This document shows positions 34,198-44,152 of a DNA stretch of 64,000 nucleotides, piece after piece. Both the position numbers and the translations under genes were made by a program. Position 1 is the stretch's first letter. Each line of letters starts with the position of its first letter. The DNA comes from a halophilic archaeon (GTDB lineage Archaea > Halobacteriota > Halobacteria > Halobacteriales > Haladaptataceae): NCBI GenBank assembly GCA_003298465.1, contig QNGA01000013.1, positions 1 through 64,000 on the forward strand. The letters are read 5' to 3'. The notes beneath the pieces were generated by a model. It was not told the DNA's origin. It searched no databases and was given only the letters and a program-made list of their open reading frames with translations.

Positions 34198-34994
34198 CCT
34201 CCGCTAGTGCGCGACTCGGCGCGGCAATGGACCTCCGGTTCAACAAGACCGTCCCCGAGTTCGTCGACTACGCGACCGACCGCAGGTTGAACCACGTCGA
34301 ACTCAAGCGCGAGTACCTGCACGCCCACCCGGAGGCCCCGACGCCGCAGGAACTCGACGCGCTTCGGCGCGACCGCGACGTCTCGTTCACCCTGCACGCG
34401 CCATTCCGTGACTGGAACCTCGGGAGCTTCAACGACGCCTCGCGCCGGGCGTCGGTCGAGCAGGTGAAGCGGACGCTGGACGACGCGGCGGCGGCCGGGG
34501 CGGGCGCCGTCGTCGTCCACGGCGGGTCGGTGCCGCGCCGGTATCCCGAGCACGTCCGCGAGAAGGCGCGGCGGAACGCCGTCCGCTCGCTCGGCGAGTG
34601 CGCCGGCCATGCCGCGCGCGTCGGCGTCCCACTCTGCCTAGAGAACCAGCCACGGTCGGAGACGAAGGTCCGGCACACGACGACGCCCGACGACCTCGCG
34701 GCGACGATCGACGCGGTCGATGCCGACCCACGGTGGCTCCGCGTCACCCTTGACGTCGGGCACGCGCAGGTGAACGGTCACGACTGGTGCGAGTTCGCCG
34801 CCCGGTTCAACGACCGCGTCGAGGTCGTTCACCTGCACGATAACGACGGCGACGCGGACGACCATGACCCGCTGCCTGCGTACCGTGAGGTCGTCACGGA
34901 GACCGACGTGTCCTACTACGTCTTTGAGATGAAGCGGGTCGCCGACGTGGATGCGTGCATCGCCGACCACTCCCCCGGGATGGTGATGGACTAA
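34194..34994 (+). CDS. Sugar phosphate isomerase/epimerase-like TIM barrel ending the phn operon
   Basis: A 266-residue AP-endonuclease-2-type TIM barrel: HVELKREYLHAHP, SFTLHAPFRDWNLGSF, GAVVVHGGSVPRRYP, VPLCLENQPRSETKV, VTLDVGHAQVNGHDW, EVVHLHDNDGDADDHDPLPA and a final Glu region (YYVFEMKRVAD). The His/Glu/Asp ligands fit a divalent-metal site. It overlaps phnM, so it should act in the same pathway. As phnN, phnP and phnO are absent here, it may process the ribosyl phosphate left after C-P cleavage; that role is my inference. Confidence 0.8.
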   Translation: MTSASARLGAAMDLRFNKTVPEFVDYATDRRLNHVELKREYLHAHPEAPTPQELDALRRDRDVSFTLHAPFRDWNLGSFNDASRRASVEQVKRTLDDAAAAGAGAVVVHGGSVPRRYPEHVREKARRNAVRSLGECAGHAARVGVPLCLENQPRSETKVRHTTTPDDLAATIDAVDADPRWLRVTLDVGHAQVNGHDWCEFAARFNDRVEVVHLHDNDGDADDHDPLPAYREVVTETDVSYYVFEMKRVADVDACIADHSPGMVMD

Positions 34995-35787
34995 GACCTG
35001 CCCGATCACTTATCGAGGCGCCATCTCTGGGACGAGACGTCCTGGCACGCGCCTGCGACACCGATCATCCTTCTTGTCAGCCGTTGAGCGTTTCACCAAG
35101 CCAATTGAGACTGTTTGTTCGATCATCTCTTCTTCTTCTCGCCGATGCCAGTGATATCACAATCCCGGGTGTTCTCGTCGTTCACTAACAGCCACGACAC
35201 CCAATGGTTGGGGTGAAATCCACCACCGATCACGGTGGATTGGGCTAGTCTCGGTAGAACTCCATCGCTAATTACCTCCAATAAAAACCTATATAACTAT
35301 CTATTAGAACAATCTTTATACGGCTTGTGACTCTAGATGTCCGTACGACAGCCGTTGGAGTGACGGACGACCACGGGGAGTCCGGAACGGCACTCTCTGT
35401 CCGCTCTGTGTGTGGTTTCTCATTCTGCGTGCACTCGACGGCTAGCTGGCGTGAGCGTCCCGTGTTGTTTCCACCGGCCCCATGGATGGTCGCAGAGTGT
35501 GGACGAGAACAACAGCATCGATTGTGATATCACTCGATACCGGGGGTGTCTCGGGTGGTGAGCGTGGATTTCACTGGACATCTGGTGTCCCGGCAGCTGT
35601 CGACACCCGTCGAGTAATATCACTCTCGTTGGTCGCCCATCAAGTACTGTGTTCTATGAGGGTCTAGCGTGTCCTGCAACAGTGCTAGTCGCAATCCCAC
35701 GCTCGCACCCGTTAACAGCGCCGTCATAGCGATGGCTCTCGGTCACGGCTCGCCATTCATCTGCGTTAATCGCACTATCTGTGGCCC
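34995..35787. other. Non-coding stretch after the phn operon, with one hairpin
   Basis: No convincing gene. A perfect 8-bp hairpin (AATCCACC at 35217-35224, GGTGGATT at 35234-35241, 9-nt loop) lies about 220 nt after the operon end. Composition drops to AT-rich near 35280-35320 (AATAAAAACCTATATAA), marking the right border of the GC-rich island. Near 35640-35740 the reverse strand has a short protein-like stretch, too short to assign. Confidence 0.45.
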
Positions 35788-36060
35788 TTAGACGACAAAC
35801 AATTGCGCAAGCACGAGTACTGTCAAGGCGAGACAGAGGACCGCTATTGTGTATGCGAATAGCCCGTAGGTTGCTGGATTGTCTTCTTCTACCGCTGGCC
35901 GACGAAGCCGCTCAAGACCAGTTCCAAGAAACGTCAGAGCGACGCCAACCCGCACGAGACTCACGAGGCCGAGTTGCACCTGATAGACGAACAGCGACTG
36001 CACTACCAAGAGCACGCCACTGTACACAAAACACAGCGTCACAAACCGTGCTGGACGCAT
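35788..36060 (-). CDS. Small membrane protein, 90 residues
   Basis: Three probable membrane helices: FVTLCFVYSGVLLVVQSLFV, LVRVGVALTFLGTGLERL (partly) and FAYTIAVLCLALTVLVLAQL, with a short acidic loop (AVEEDNPATYG) between the second and third. No family recognised. ATG at 36060. It lies downstream of the decayed gene at 36094 on the same strand; in that setting it may itself be a survivor of a larger decayed locus. Confidence 0.55.
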   Translation of the reverse strand: MRPARFVTLCFVYSGVLLVVQSLFVYQVQLGLVSLVRVGVALTFLGTGLERLRRPAVEEDNPATYGLFAYTIAVLCLALTVLVLAQLFVV

Positions 36061-36093
36061 CCCGAATGGGGTACGATTCCGACTGGTATGTGG

Positions 36094-36708
36094 CTACCGA
36101 TGCCGGAGCATTCGTAGCGAGTTGCTTCTACCGAGCTGGTCGGTCGTGGTCACCACAGCTATCGCTACCGGCGCTAGGGCGAGCATCGACAGCGCTCGCG
36201 TAGTGGGCGTTCGAGACAACGAAGACATCCTGTCCGGATCGGGATGCCGCCAGAACTGCGAGCTTTTACGCTCGCCGTACGTGTCTCGAATATGCTGTTC
36301 GCCGCGTTCGATATCGAACCGCGTGGTCAGATGCAGACAGTACGTCCCCACAAGCTCATTCAGGACCGACTCTGGTATCAGACTGCTCTGGGTCTTCGAC
36401 CGCGCCAGCCCGGCAAGCACCCGTGACGCCGTTTTGTGGTTCTGCCGGAGCGTCATCTCACTTACACGCGACTCGTCAATTTCGAGCTCCTCCGACCACA
36501 ACCCACCATCGACCGGATCAGCGACCGCGTCGGACAACGTTTCATAGCTAAGCTCTGCACTCTCACTCGCAAGCTGGTCCGGCGTCACCGCCGCCGAATA
36601 CGACGCCGGATCACCGTCAGTCGGATCATGGTTGTCCGCCTCACCAAGCGTGAAATTGTCCTGTGCATAGATTATGCATTGTCTTGCGAGCGGTGGTCGA
36701 CTGCACAA
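36094..36708 (-). pseudogene. Decayed gene of unknown family (copy A)
   Basis: The reverse frame reads ASESAELSYETLSDAVADPV, then LRQNHKTASRVLAGLARSKT, then TYCLHLTTRFDIERGEQHIR and SQFWRHPDPDR. It is clearly related to 51230-51800. Near 36235 the similarity moves to another frame (DVFVVSNAHYASAV), so the frame is broken, and there is no ATG at the head. I do not recognise the family. Confidence 0.55.
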
Positions 36709-36800
36709 AATACATGATTCACTGTCCGGTAGTATTTCTGTAATAAAGAGTCGGCCATTAACTATTCGTATTCAAAACCGGAATTAATACTGGACGTACG

Positions 36801-37562
36801 ATGCCCTCCGATAATAGTCCCTCACGCACTGGCCAAGCGCGTCGAACAGTTCTCAAAGGACTCGGGTTCTCAGCCGGGTTAGCCGCAGTTGGCATTCCAG
36901 GAGCCGCCGCGGCAGACCCTGACAGTTCAGAACCGGGGTCGACATATAGTCTGCCACCCCTCTCGTACGACTATGACGCACTAGAGCCGTCTATAGATGC
37001 TCAAATCATGAAGCTCCATCACGATAAACACCATCAGGGATATGTCGAGGGAGCAAATGCGGCCCTCCAGAAACTGATGAAGATGCGTGATAATGGGGAT
37101 TTTGAGGATATTAAGCACATAAAGCGGGATCTCTCGTTTAATCTCTCAGGACATATTCTGCATTCAATTTTCTGGGAAGTGATGTCGCCGGACGGAGGCG
37201 GAACTCCTGATGGTGACCTTGCGAATGCGATACAACGAGATTTCGGCTCTATTTCTGCGTTCAAACGAGAGTTCTCAGCAGCCGCGGAAAATGTTGAGGA
37301 TTCTGGTTGGGGCATGCTCGTGTACGACCATCTTGCTGACCAACTTCTTGTCACTCAGGCCGAAGATCATAACGACTTGGCTGTGCAGGCTGCAACCCCG
37401 CTTCTCGTACTCGACGTGTGGGAGCACGCCTACTATCTGCAGTATCAAACCGAACGCGGCAAGTATGTTGATGCGTTCTGGGATATCGTTGATTGGAATG
37501 AAGTTAATGCTCGATATAAGACTGTCAAACAGTGCGATATCCTTGAAGAGAATTCCTGCTAA
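36801..37562 (+). CDS. sod: Fe/Mn superoxide dismutase with a Tat export signal
   Basis: A 253-residue protein. Residues 1-50 form a Tat signal (ARRTVLKGLGFSAGLAAVG, ending AAAA) and a linker. The rest is a complete iron/manganese superoxide dismutase: PPLSYDYDALEPSIDAQIMK, the first metal His in KLHHDKHHQGYV, the second in SGHILHSIFWEVM, the Asp and last His in LVLDVWEHAYYLQY. It removes superoxide. Export by Tat, which carries folded metalloproteins, places it outside the cell, unusual because the family is mostly cytoplasmic. The final CDILEENSC adds two Cys. Confidence 0.9.
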   Translation: MPSDNSPSRTGQARRTVLKGLGFSAGLAAVGIPGAAAADPDSSEPGSTYSLPPLSYDYDALEPSIDAQIMKLHHDKHHQGYVEGANAALQKLMKMRDNGDFEDIKHIKRDLSFNLSGHILHSIFWEVMSPDGGGTPDGDLANAIQRDFGSISAFKREFSAAAENVEDSGWGMLVYDHLADQLLVTQAEDHNDLAVQAATPLLVLDVWEHAYYLQYQTERGKYVDAFWDIVDWNEVNARYKTVKQCDILEENSC

Positions 37563-37565
37563 GTA

Positions 37566-37670
37566 GGCGGCAACGGAAACCTGCGTATCAAAGTGGGATC
37601 GGGCAGTGACTGACGACCGCTGTCCGCGCTCAAAGCAATGGTTGTGGCGACGATCATTTAAGGATCGTTG
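37566..37670 (+). pseudogene. SprT tail and CPHC gene remnant behind the superoxide dismutase
   Basis: Four bases after the dismutase stop the sequence reads GGNGNLRIKVGSGSD and a stop, matching the end of the SprT-like gene at 47048 (GGNLHVEEGPGH). LTDDRCPRSKQWLWR follows, matching LTADRCPHCKAAVAA at 47632. It is thus the last part of the cassette, cut off at its 5' side. Confidence 0.55.
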
Positions 37671-37673
37671 AAT

Positions 37674-38010
37674 GTCACGCCCCTGCATTGGAGTGTGAAA
37701 TCACTCTCATGGCCGACGGTCGAAGCTGTCTCCGACAACGGCGTTAAAACGGTAATCCTGCCACTCGGCGCCACTGAGCAGCATGGTCCACGGCTCACAT
37801 TCGATACCGATACACGGCTCACGAAAACTCTTGCTCACCGTATCGCACAATAATTAGGGCACACCTCATTGGACTTGCTCTCCCAGTCGGCCCTTCAGAT
37901 GAACACACTGTCTTCCCCGGACCGATCTTGATCCCCTTGGATGCGTACAAAGAGTTCGACTGGGATCAATTCAGTCAAACAGTATGGCATAAAATTACTC
38001 TGTCATTCGA
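37674..38010 (+). pseudogene. Creatininase-family remnant joined to an SprT remnant
   Basis: The first part encodes TVEAVSDNGVKTVILPLGAT followed by EQHGPRLTFDTDTRLT, the N-terminal active-site region of creatinine amidohydrolase family proteins (normally PxGSTEQHGPHLP). After a stop near 37851 another frame gives LPVGPSDEHTVFPG, the next conserved creatininase segment. This runs without a gap into LDAYKEFDWDQFSQTVWHKI, which is the strand and HExxH start of the SprT-like protein (WDAYQEFGWEQYSKTVRHEL). Two unrelated dead genes are therefore spliced near 37930. Confidence 0.6.
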
Positions 38011-39203
38011 CGTTTTTTGCTTACTGATCAACGAGCGATTTCTGTGTCTCGTCACCACCGAAACTATTTTGAAAATCGCGTGGCATGCTAGTCAATGTCG
38101 GGGGCGTCGTGGGATTCGCTTGTCCGACACTGGGGAGCCATCGATGTCACGGAACGTGACCTCGTCTCACGTTCCGTATCGCTATCAGTTATCAAGGAAC
38201 GTGGATCTCCTACCCACGGTCCTTGGCGAGACGCCCGACACTGTATTCGCTGATTGGCACTACACTGTTTAGGTGAGCTCAACCTGAACCACCCTTCCAC
38301 AGAGATGGACAATGAATAGTCGTTGTGGATAACCGTTATCGAGAGACGAGGCAAGACTTTTGAATCACCAAGCGAATCAGCAGTTGTCGGGTGTAGCAAC
38401 TCTACCATTCACACTCGACACACCGTCACCGACTGATTCAGCCGGAACGTGGCCACTGTCCCACGTCTCCGTTTCTCACCGCTTCCACAACCCTGCCACC
38501 ACCAGGGACTATCACTATTGCAAAGAGCGACCGCGGATTGTCGGATATTGATGCAGTACAGCGGACGTCAAGTATGACTGATCAGTAGTGCACACTCGAC
38601 AGTCGGAAGCCATACCGGAAGTGGATCCAGAGGGAGCCGTTTCTGCTGTGGGGCAAGCAGTATACGATGGAGATGCCCCCGACCACGTTCCTCGGTGGCG
38701 AGAACACCAAACACCAGAGTCCGCTTCATGATCGCTATTGTCCGAATTCTACTACCGTACTCTATGCCACATCTCCGTGGCCAAAACACGAAGAAGAGAA
38801 GCACCATCAATACACGGTTTCCTCACTCGGAATAGTTCAACTGGATTCACAATCACAAACGATTGCTGGGACTAATACCAGCCCGCTCTACGCTCAATCT
38901 GCATCTAGCACACTGCAGCGCCGAACCACCGACTGTCACAGTGTCAGATGCAGCTGCGGTGGTGTGACACAAGCCACCCGATTGCCTATGCCCACTGCAG
39001 CACGAACATCCGTCAGCACGTTCGGACACAAAGACGTCCCACTGCGTCCGCCAACGGACACTGTCATCCACTCACCGTTTTCCACCGGTGCACGATGGTT
39101 GAATTCTCAACGAGCATTGGCTCACGGAGTATCGCCGATCTGCTTTCCGGGACTCTCCACGACAAGAGACTACTGCGATCAGCCGACCATGTGGTGGGCT
39201 GTG
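38011..39203. other. About 1.2 kb without a recognisable gene
   Basis: Several open frames exist on both strands (for example 38667-39410 plus and 38088-38408 minus), but none has haloarchaeal codon use or a motif I know, and they overlap each other. I regard it as decayed DNA between the cassette remnants and the zinc-ribbon gene. Confidence 0.5.
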
Positions 39204-39359
39204 TTAGTTGATAGTGGTGGCAACGATATCGTCACTGCCGCATGCTGGACAGCGATCAGGTGTGGTGTCGAGCGTGGTCCCACACTGCCGGCATTCGATC
39301 ACCACATCTGGGTCCTCGCTGGTCGTCATCACCCGCCGGACCTGCGAGAGCACACTCAT
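39204..39359 (-). CDS. Small zinc-ribbon protein, 51 residues
   Basis: The reverse strand encodes MSVLSQVRRVMTTSEDPDVV, then two Cys pairs (CRQCG and CPACG, 14 residues apart) and a short end SDDIVATTIN. The pairs form a rubredoxin-like zinc ribbon. No earlier in-frame start exists, since a stop lies upstream. A nearly identical copy with the second Cys pair destroyed lies at 54488-54694, with the same upstream 40 bases, so this one is the intact member of a duplicated pair. Confidence 0.7.
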   Translation of the reverse strand: MSVLSQVRRVMTTSEDPDVVIECRQCGTTLDTTPDRCPACGSDDIVATTIN

Positions 39360-39650
39360 ACGGTCTCTGTTTGGCTTCGACTCACATACATCATTCGGAA
39401 TCGAAAATAGCTGTCTTATAGCTACTACTGGCTACTCATGCTCATTTCAATCATAATCGGCTAGCGTCTCAGTCACCAGGTTTGCTTCTTATGTCTCGTG
39501 AGTGCGATTGGCTGATCGGCTCCTCACCATGTCTTGCGACGGGCGGTGCCATCGCGAGCGTGTACATCAAGGGAGATTGAGTGGCCAAACAATAGAGTGG
39601 TGACGCTCAGGGGCGAACATACGCGCCACCAATGACTCACGGCCAAATCT

Positions 39651-39658
39651 TTTATATA
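39651..39658 (+). promoter_or_regulatory. TATA box of the thermosome gene
   Basis: TTTATATA lies 30-37 nt before the ATG at 39688, giving a short leader. The preceding bases ACGGCCAAATC contain a possible TFB-recognition element. The region 39360-39650 holds no gene. Confidence 0.55.
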
Positions 39659-39687
39659 GAACCACAATCAGTGACTAAAACGGATTC

Positions 39688-41316
39688 ATGAGTGATCAAA
39701 TGCAAGGCCAGCCGATGGTCGTCATGTCCGAAGACTCCCAGCGCGTCAAAGATAAAGACGCACAGGATCACAATATCAACGCGGCTCGTGCCGTCGCTGA
39801 CGCAGTTCGCTCAACCCTTGGCCCGAAGGGCATGGACAAGATGCTCGTCACAGACACAGGCGACGTCACCATCACAAATGACGGGGTGACCACCCTCCAA
39901 GAGATGGACATCGACAACCCGACGGCCGAGATGATCATTGAGGTCGCCGAAACACAAGAAGACGAAGCCGGCGACGGTACCACGACAGCGGTCGCTATCG
40001 CAGGAGAGCTCCTCAACAACGCTGAGGACCTTCTTGATCAAGACGTTCACCCGACTGCCATCACGAAAGGCTTCCAGCGTGCCAGCGAGATGGCCAGAGA
40101 AGAGATTGACGACATCGCGAGGAGCGTCGACCCAAGCGATGAAGATCTTCTCCGACAGGTAGCCGAAACCTCGATGACGGGCAAGGGAGCCGAACTCAAC
40201 AAGGAAGCCCTCGCTGCACTCGTTGTTAACGCAGTGCAACAGGTTACTGTCGACGGGACAGTCGACCTCGACCACATCAACATCGAGTCTCAGACCGGTC
40301 GGACAGCCAGCGACTCAGAGTTATTGACAGGAGGCGTTATTGACGACGATCCCGTGCACGAATCGATGCCGGCAAGCGTCGACGATGCGCACGTCCTCCT
40401 CCTTGACGAGGCCATCGAAATTGAGGAGACCGAAGCCGACACAGACGTCTCAGTTACTGACCCTGACCAGCTCCAGAGCTTCCTCGACCAAGAAGAACAA
40501 CAACTCAAAGAGAAGGTCCAACAGATCACCGAGACCGGTGCCAACGTTGTCTTCTGCCAGAACGGTATCGATGACATGGCCCAGCACTATCTCGCCAAGG
40601 AAGGCATCCTCGCAGTCGAGCGCGTAAAGCAGAGCGATATGTCCTTCCTCACGGACGTGGTGGGCGCGACCATCGTCGCCGACCTTGCAAGCGCGAGCGC
40701 GGCTGATCTTGGTGGTGGCAGTGTCTCCCGGAATACGACTGATGACCTGTTCTACGTTGAGGGCGACGACGCCCATGGTGTAACGCTGCTCCTGCGTGGC
40801 TCCACCGACCACGTGGTTGATGAACTGGAACGCGGTATTACGGATGCTCTCGATGTAGTGGCGCAAACAGTCTCGGACGGCCGCGCGGTTGCGGGTGGCA
40901 GCGCCATCGAGATCGAAGTTGCGCGACGCCTCCGTGACTCTGCCGAGAGTGTGTCTGGGCGTGAGCAACTGGCAGTTGAAGCGTTCGCTGACGCACTCGA
41001 ACTTGTCCCGCGGGTGCTTGCAGAGAATGCAGGCCTTGATAGCATCGATACGCTGGTTGAACTTCGGGGTGCACACGAGGCGGGCGAGACGCATGCCGGG
41101 CTTGATGTTGAGAGCGGTGAGGTCACGAATACGTTCGAATCAGGGGTTGTCGAACCTGCACATATCAAAGAGCAAGCCGTCTCGAGTGCGACGGAAGCGG
41201 CTAACCTTATCCTCCAAATTGACGACATCATCTCCGCTGGCGACCTGTCGACCGACAAGGGCGGCGATGAAGCTGGCGGCATGGGTGGTATGGGTGGCAT
41301 GGGCGGCGCAATGTAG
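39688..41316 (+). CDS. thsA: Thermosome (group II chaperonin) subunit
   Basis: A 542-residue chaperonin subunit that assembles into a double ring and folds proteins with ATP. Motifs: [32 protein letters not shown], the catalytic Asp in [19 protein letters not shown], and [15 protein letters not shown]. The end is the repetitive [13 protein letters not shown] tail. It is a full-length copy. Haloarchaea usually hold two to three thermosome genes and assemble mixed rings; whether this is an alpha, beta or extra subunit is not decided here, so the symbol is tentative. Confidence 0.93.
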   Translation: MSDQMQGQPMVVMSEDSQRVKDKDAQDHNINAARAVADAVRSTLGPKGMDKMLVTDTGDVTITNDGVTTLQEMDIDNPTAEMIIEVAETQEDEAGDGTTTAVAIAGELLNNAEDLLDQDVHPTAITKGFQRASEMAREEIDDIARSVDPSDEDLLRQVAETSMTGKGAELNKEALAALVVNAVQQVTVDGTVDLDHINIESQTGRTASDSELLTGGVIDDDPVHESMPASVDDAHVLLLDEAIEIEETEADTDVSVTDPDQLQSFLDQEEQQLKEKVQQITETGANVVFCQNGIDDMAQHYLAKEGILAVERVKQSDMSFLTDVVGATIVADLASASAADLGGGSVSRNTTDDLFYVEGDDAHGVTLLLRGSTDHVVDELERGITDALDVVAQTVSDGRAVAGGSAIEIEVARRLRDSAESVSGREQLAVEAFADALELVPRVLAENAGLDSIDTLVELRGAHEAGETHAGLDVESGEVTNTFESGVVEPAHIKEQAVSSATEAANLILQIDDIISAGDLSTDKGGDEAGGMGGMGGMGGAM

Positions 41317-41620
41317 GCCTTGTGTCCGGTGAAATACATCTGCCAAGAGTATAGAATCGGTTTTCCCAATAGTGATGATCAGCTAATAACACAAGTAGGA
41401 TACCTCTATTATACATATAGTTAGCCCTAAGACTATTTTGTAGCCGCGAGACGGCCACCAAATCCCCTGCTTCACACTCTCGTGATATAGCTTGTCAACA
41501 AATGCTTTTAGACATCCCTGACTAGCGCTTGCTTCTACCGCGAGATTCGGCGATTCATCATCGACGCCCTCGGTGCTATCGTAGTCTCGAACAATGATTG
41601 ATCATCCGCGATACAGACGC

Positions 41621-41755
41621 TCACACGCGAGCATTCCGCTCTTCCTTCTCGGTACGGTCGTCCACAGCGTTCTGGATGGCCTCGATCGTCTCTTCGAGCT
41701 CACTTTGTACCTTGTCCGTCGTCGCGCTTCTCAGTCGTATGAGGAAGTTTTGCAT
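41621..41755 (-). CDS. Possible small helical protein, 44 residues
   Basis: A reverse-strand frame with good codon use: MQNFLIRLRSATTDKVQSEL, then EETIEAIQNAVDDRTEKEER. It is an amphipathic, strongly acidic-basic helix without membrane segment. It may be a whole gene or the end of a decayed one; no family recognised. Confidence 0.35.
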   Translation of the reverse strand: MQNFLIRLRSATTDKVQSELEETIEAIQNAVDDRTEKEERNARV

Positions 41756-42756
41756 ACAACCACTAGCTACTTTTCGGATCGGTAGCTAGGATATAATGTT
41801 GGGTATTGCCTTTGACGATGGGGCTTACACCCGACAATCAACTCTGACGAGAGCCATCACGGGTCGTGTCCTTTCCCTTCCACGGCCCTGTTGCATCCTG
41901 ACTTCATTCGTACTCGGTTCTCTGTCAGCTCGACAGGTAAAACAGCGCCATCCCTGGCAGTGTTTTCATCTACAACAAGATTTTACTTTTTGCAAGTTGA
42001 GCTGCAATTGTCGGGGCCGCCCATGCCGTTGGATTGATCCCCGACACCCGGAAAGTGTTGTCGTCTCACAGGAGCATGGACCGCTTGCCCCCATGTCTCC
42101 TCTCTCCGTCGTAGAAAGTCGACTGTTGCTGTAGGAATCTGGACAGCAGACAGGAACTGATGAGTGAGTCTTGTTGGTTTCTCACTTCCTGACTTCTCGT
42201 TACGTCTGCATCCCGAGAGTAACGTCTCTCGCATGCCGGAGATACTAACAGTGTTGCTCGACCGGCCATGAAGGCGCGCTGTCGACGACGTTAGTGTAGA
42301 CTACTACCAAGTAGTTGCAAATAAGCGCACTGAGTTGCGGCAGGTCACAGCATGCAACTGCTCTCCAAGCTGGCGAAAACTGTTGAAAACGTTCACACAA
42401 CGAAACGACGCTAGGGGTCTAATACTACCCTCTGTCTTGGATGAATTGCATCAGGCGGTCCTGTCGATGCCTGGTGACTCACATCGGCATGGCCGGCAAG
42501 ATGCAGATGGAGATGCGGGCGAGTACGAACACCTACCCATCCGTCGACGCTCACCGCATCTCGCGCATCTTCCGCCGACGCTACCCAACGTATTGTCATC
42601 CCCTCCCAAATGTACACACGTCTCATTTCATCTCCTGCTTTCGGTCAGACAGAATGAATCTACTGGAGATATTGTTCTCCGTCGGAGATTCTTGAGGAGT
42701 GAAGAATCCGTCTCGCGCTGAGCCAGCAGCGCGAGGGTGGGCTTCTCTGCTAGAGG
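41756..42756. other. One kilobase without a recognisable gene
   Basis: Overlapping short frames only, none with haloarchaeal codon bias. The thermosome downstream region 41317-41620 is likewise empty. Confidence 0.5.
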
Positions 42757-42828
42757 AAACCCATCTCAATAATACCAGCTGTAGTCCTTGAACCTACTGG
42801 TGGGCTCAAAAAAACACGTACAGCGGGC

Positions 42829-43194
42829 ATGCATCGCTTCGACGTCGAATCCTCTGGCCAAGTTGACGTGACGAATGAGACCCACAACACTCCCGCTGCG
42901 CACGAATACGTCGTGATGTTCGATACTGAGACTGGTGATGCGCTTACGTGCACCTGCCCGCACCACGTCCACCGAAGTGCGTTCTGTAAGCATATGGCTG
43001 CCGTCGAAGACGCGACGGCTGACGGCTCATACGACGCCGTCCCTACTGATGACGACACGAGTGACGATGGGCCGCGCATAACTGGTCCGCACGTCGGCCA
43101 CGACAAAGACGGGAACATCGATCACCGCTACTGGCGGTGTGAACACTGCAGGACTGAAACCACCGACAAACGCGTGCTCGACGCCTGCTGCTAA
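42829..43194 (+). CDS. SWIM zinc-finger protein (intact copy)
   Basis: A 121-residue protein. A beta region (DVTNETHNTPAAHEYVVMFD) leads to the SWIM motif CTCPHHVHRSAFCKH (C-x-C-x9-C-x-H). An acidic linker and a second Cys motif (CEHC ... CC at the end) follow. The frame is open upstream to 42757 with recognisable family sequence (GGLKKTRTAG) but no ATG, so either the start was lost and ATG 42829 is now used, or the gene is newly decaying. SWIM domains bind DNA or proteins. Decayed relatives occur at 1085, 46600, 52776, 55338, 61240 and 63355; in several an SprT-like gene follows, but not here. Confidence 0.7.
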   Translation: MHRFDVESSGQVDVTNETHNTPAAHEYVVMFDTETGDALTCTCPHHVHRSAFCKHMAAVEDATADGSYDAVPTDDDTSDDGPRITGPHVGHDKDGNIDHRYWRCEHCRTETTDKRVLDACC

Positions 43195-43276
43195 CTCTCT
43201 CGTTCTGTATAGCGCCACCCGCAATTGAAGAGAGGTTTTTCGACTTCGATGTTTGAACCAGAATCCACTATGCAGT

Positions 43277-44152
43277 ATGATCCGTACACTACGATCTGTG
43301 CTGGCTCTATCAGATCCGAACATCGCCTTGCCGGGTTCGACCCAAATAGGTGAAATCGGCGGTGTAAATGGCTACGGACTAGCAGTGTTTTTCTTGATCG
43401 GCCTCTTCGGGGGCGCACACTGTATCGGGATGTGCGGCCCACTCGTTACAACCTACGCTGAACGTATGGAGACCGACGACCGCTGGTCGGGCGCTCTCAC
43501 TATCTATGAAATACGTCAACACACGCTGTTCAATCTCGGTCGGACAGTGAGCTACACACTCATTGGAGGCGTCTTCGGAGCTGCTGGCGCACTCCTCTAC
43601 GGGACAATCGAACTCGCCGGGATTCTCGGCCCATTCCAGGGAGCTGTCGGGATACTCACGGGCGCGGCAATCCTCGGAATGGGACTCACCCGGTTAGCGG
43701 GGTACCGGCAGGGAGCCGTTGAAGGCGTCATCGCCGGCACTGGCATCGGATCAGTGTTCGCGCGAACCTACACAGCTATCTCAACACGGCTCAACCGCTG
43801 GGTCAACGGCGTCGGAATCATGGGTCTCGGCGCGCTCCATGGACTATTGCCGTGTATGCTGCTGTATCCGGCATTTCTATACGCGTTCGCGCAGGGATCG
43901 CCCGTCTACGGCCTCCTCTCGCTTGCCGCGCTCGGGCTTGGCACCGTGCCAAGCGTGTTTCTCTACGGTACGGTGATTCAATCAGTGAGCACTCGCCAGC
44001 GACAGGTAGTCCACTACGGGCTCGGTGTGTTGTTCATCGGACTCGGGTACGTCCTGTTGGCGATGGGATTCATGCGCTTTGGCGTCATGCTCCCGTTGCC
44101 CGATATTCCGTATTATCAACCACTTTCCGGATCGGAGGTACTCCCGAAATGA
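43277..44152 (+). CDS. SafE/TauE-like membrane protein of a copper-assembly pair
   Basis: A 291-residue membrane protein with about six helices. The first bears the mark GLFGGAHCIGMCGPLVTTYA, followed by LFNLGRTVSYTLIGGVFGAA and a second half LHGLLPCMLLYPAFLYAFAQ. This is the sulfite exporter SafE/DsbD-like family that accompanies FixI-type copper ATPases. The two Cys residues in each half could carry copper or electrons. A TTG at 43253 would extend it by 8 residues; ATG 43277 is preferred. It overlaps the ATPase gene by 4 nt (ATGA), a strong sign of joint function. Confidence 0.8.
   Translation: MIRTLRSVLALSDPNIALPGSTQIGEIGGVNGYGLAVFFLIGLFGGAHCIGMCGPLVTTYAERMETDDRWSGALTIYEIRQHTLFNLGRTVSYTLIGGVFGAAGALLYGTIELAGILGPFQGAVGILTGAAILGMGLTRLAGYRQGAVEGVIAGTGIGSVFARTYTAISTRLNRWVNGVGIMGLGALHGLLPCMLLYPAFLYAFAQGSPVYGLLSLAALGLGTVPSVFLYGTVIQSVSTRQRQVVHYGLGVLFIGLGYVLLAMGFMRFGVMLPLPDIPYYQPLSGSEVLPK

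Noticed and set aside
38667..39410. Plus-strand frame of 247 codons
   Set aside because: Codon use is not haloarchaeal, no motif is seen, and it runs antisense through the zinc-ribbon gene at 39204.
43852..44148. Upstream extension of the copper ATPase frame
   Set aside because: These codons lie within the SafE-like gene in another frame; the ATGA overlap at 44149 and the Cys-rich start mark the true N-terminus.
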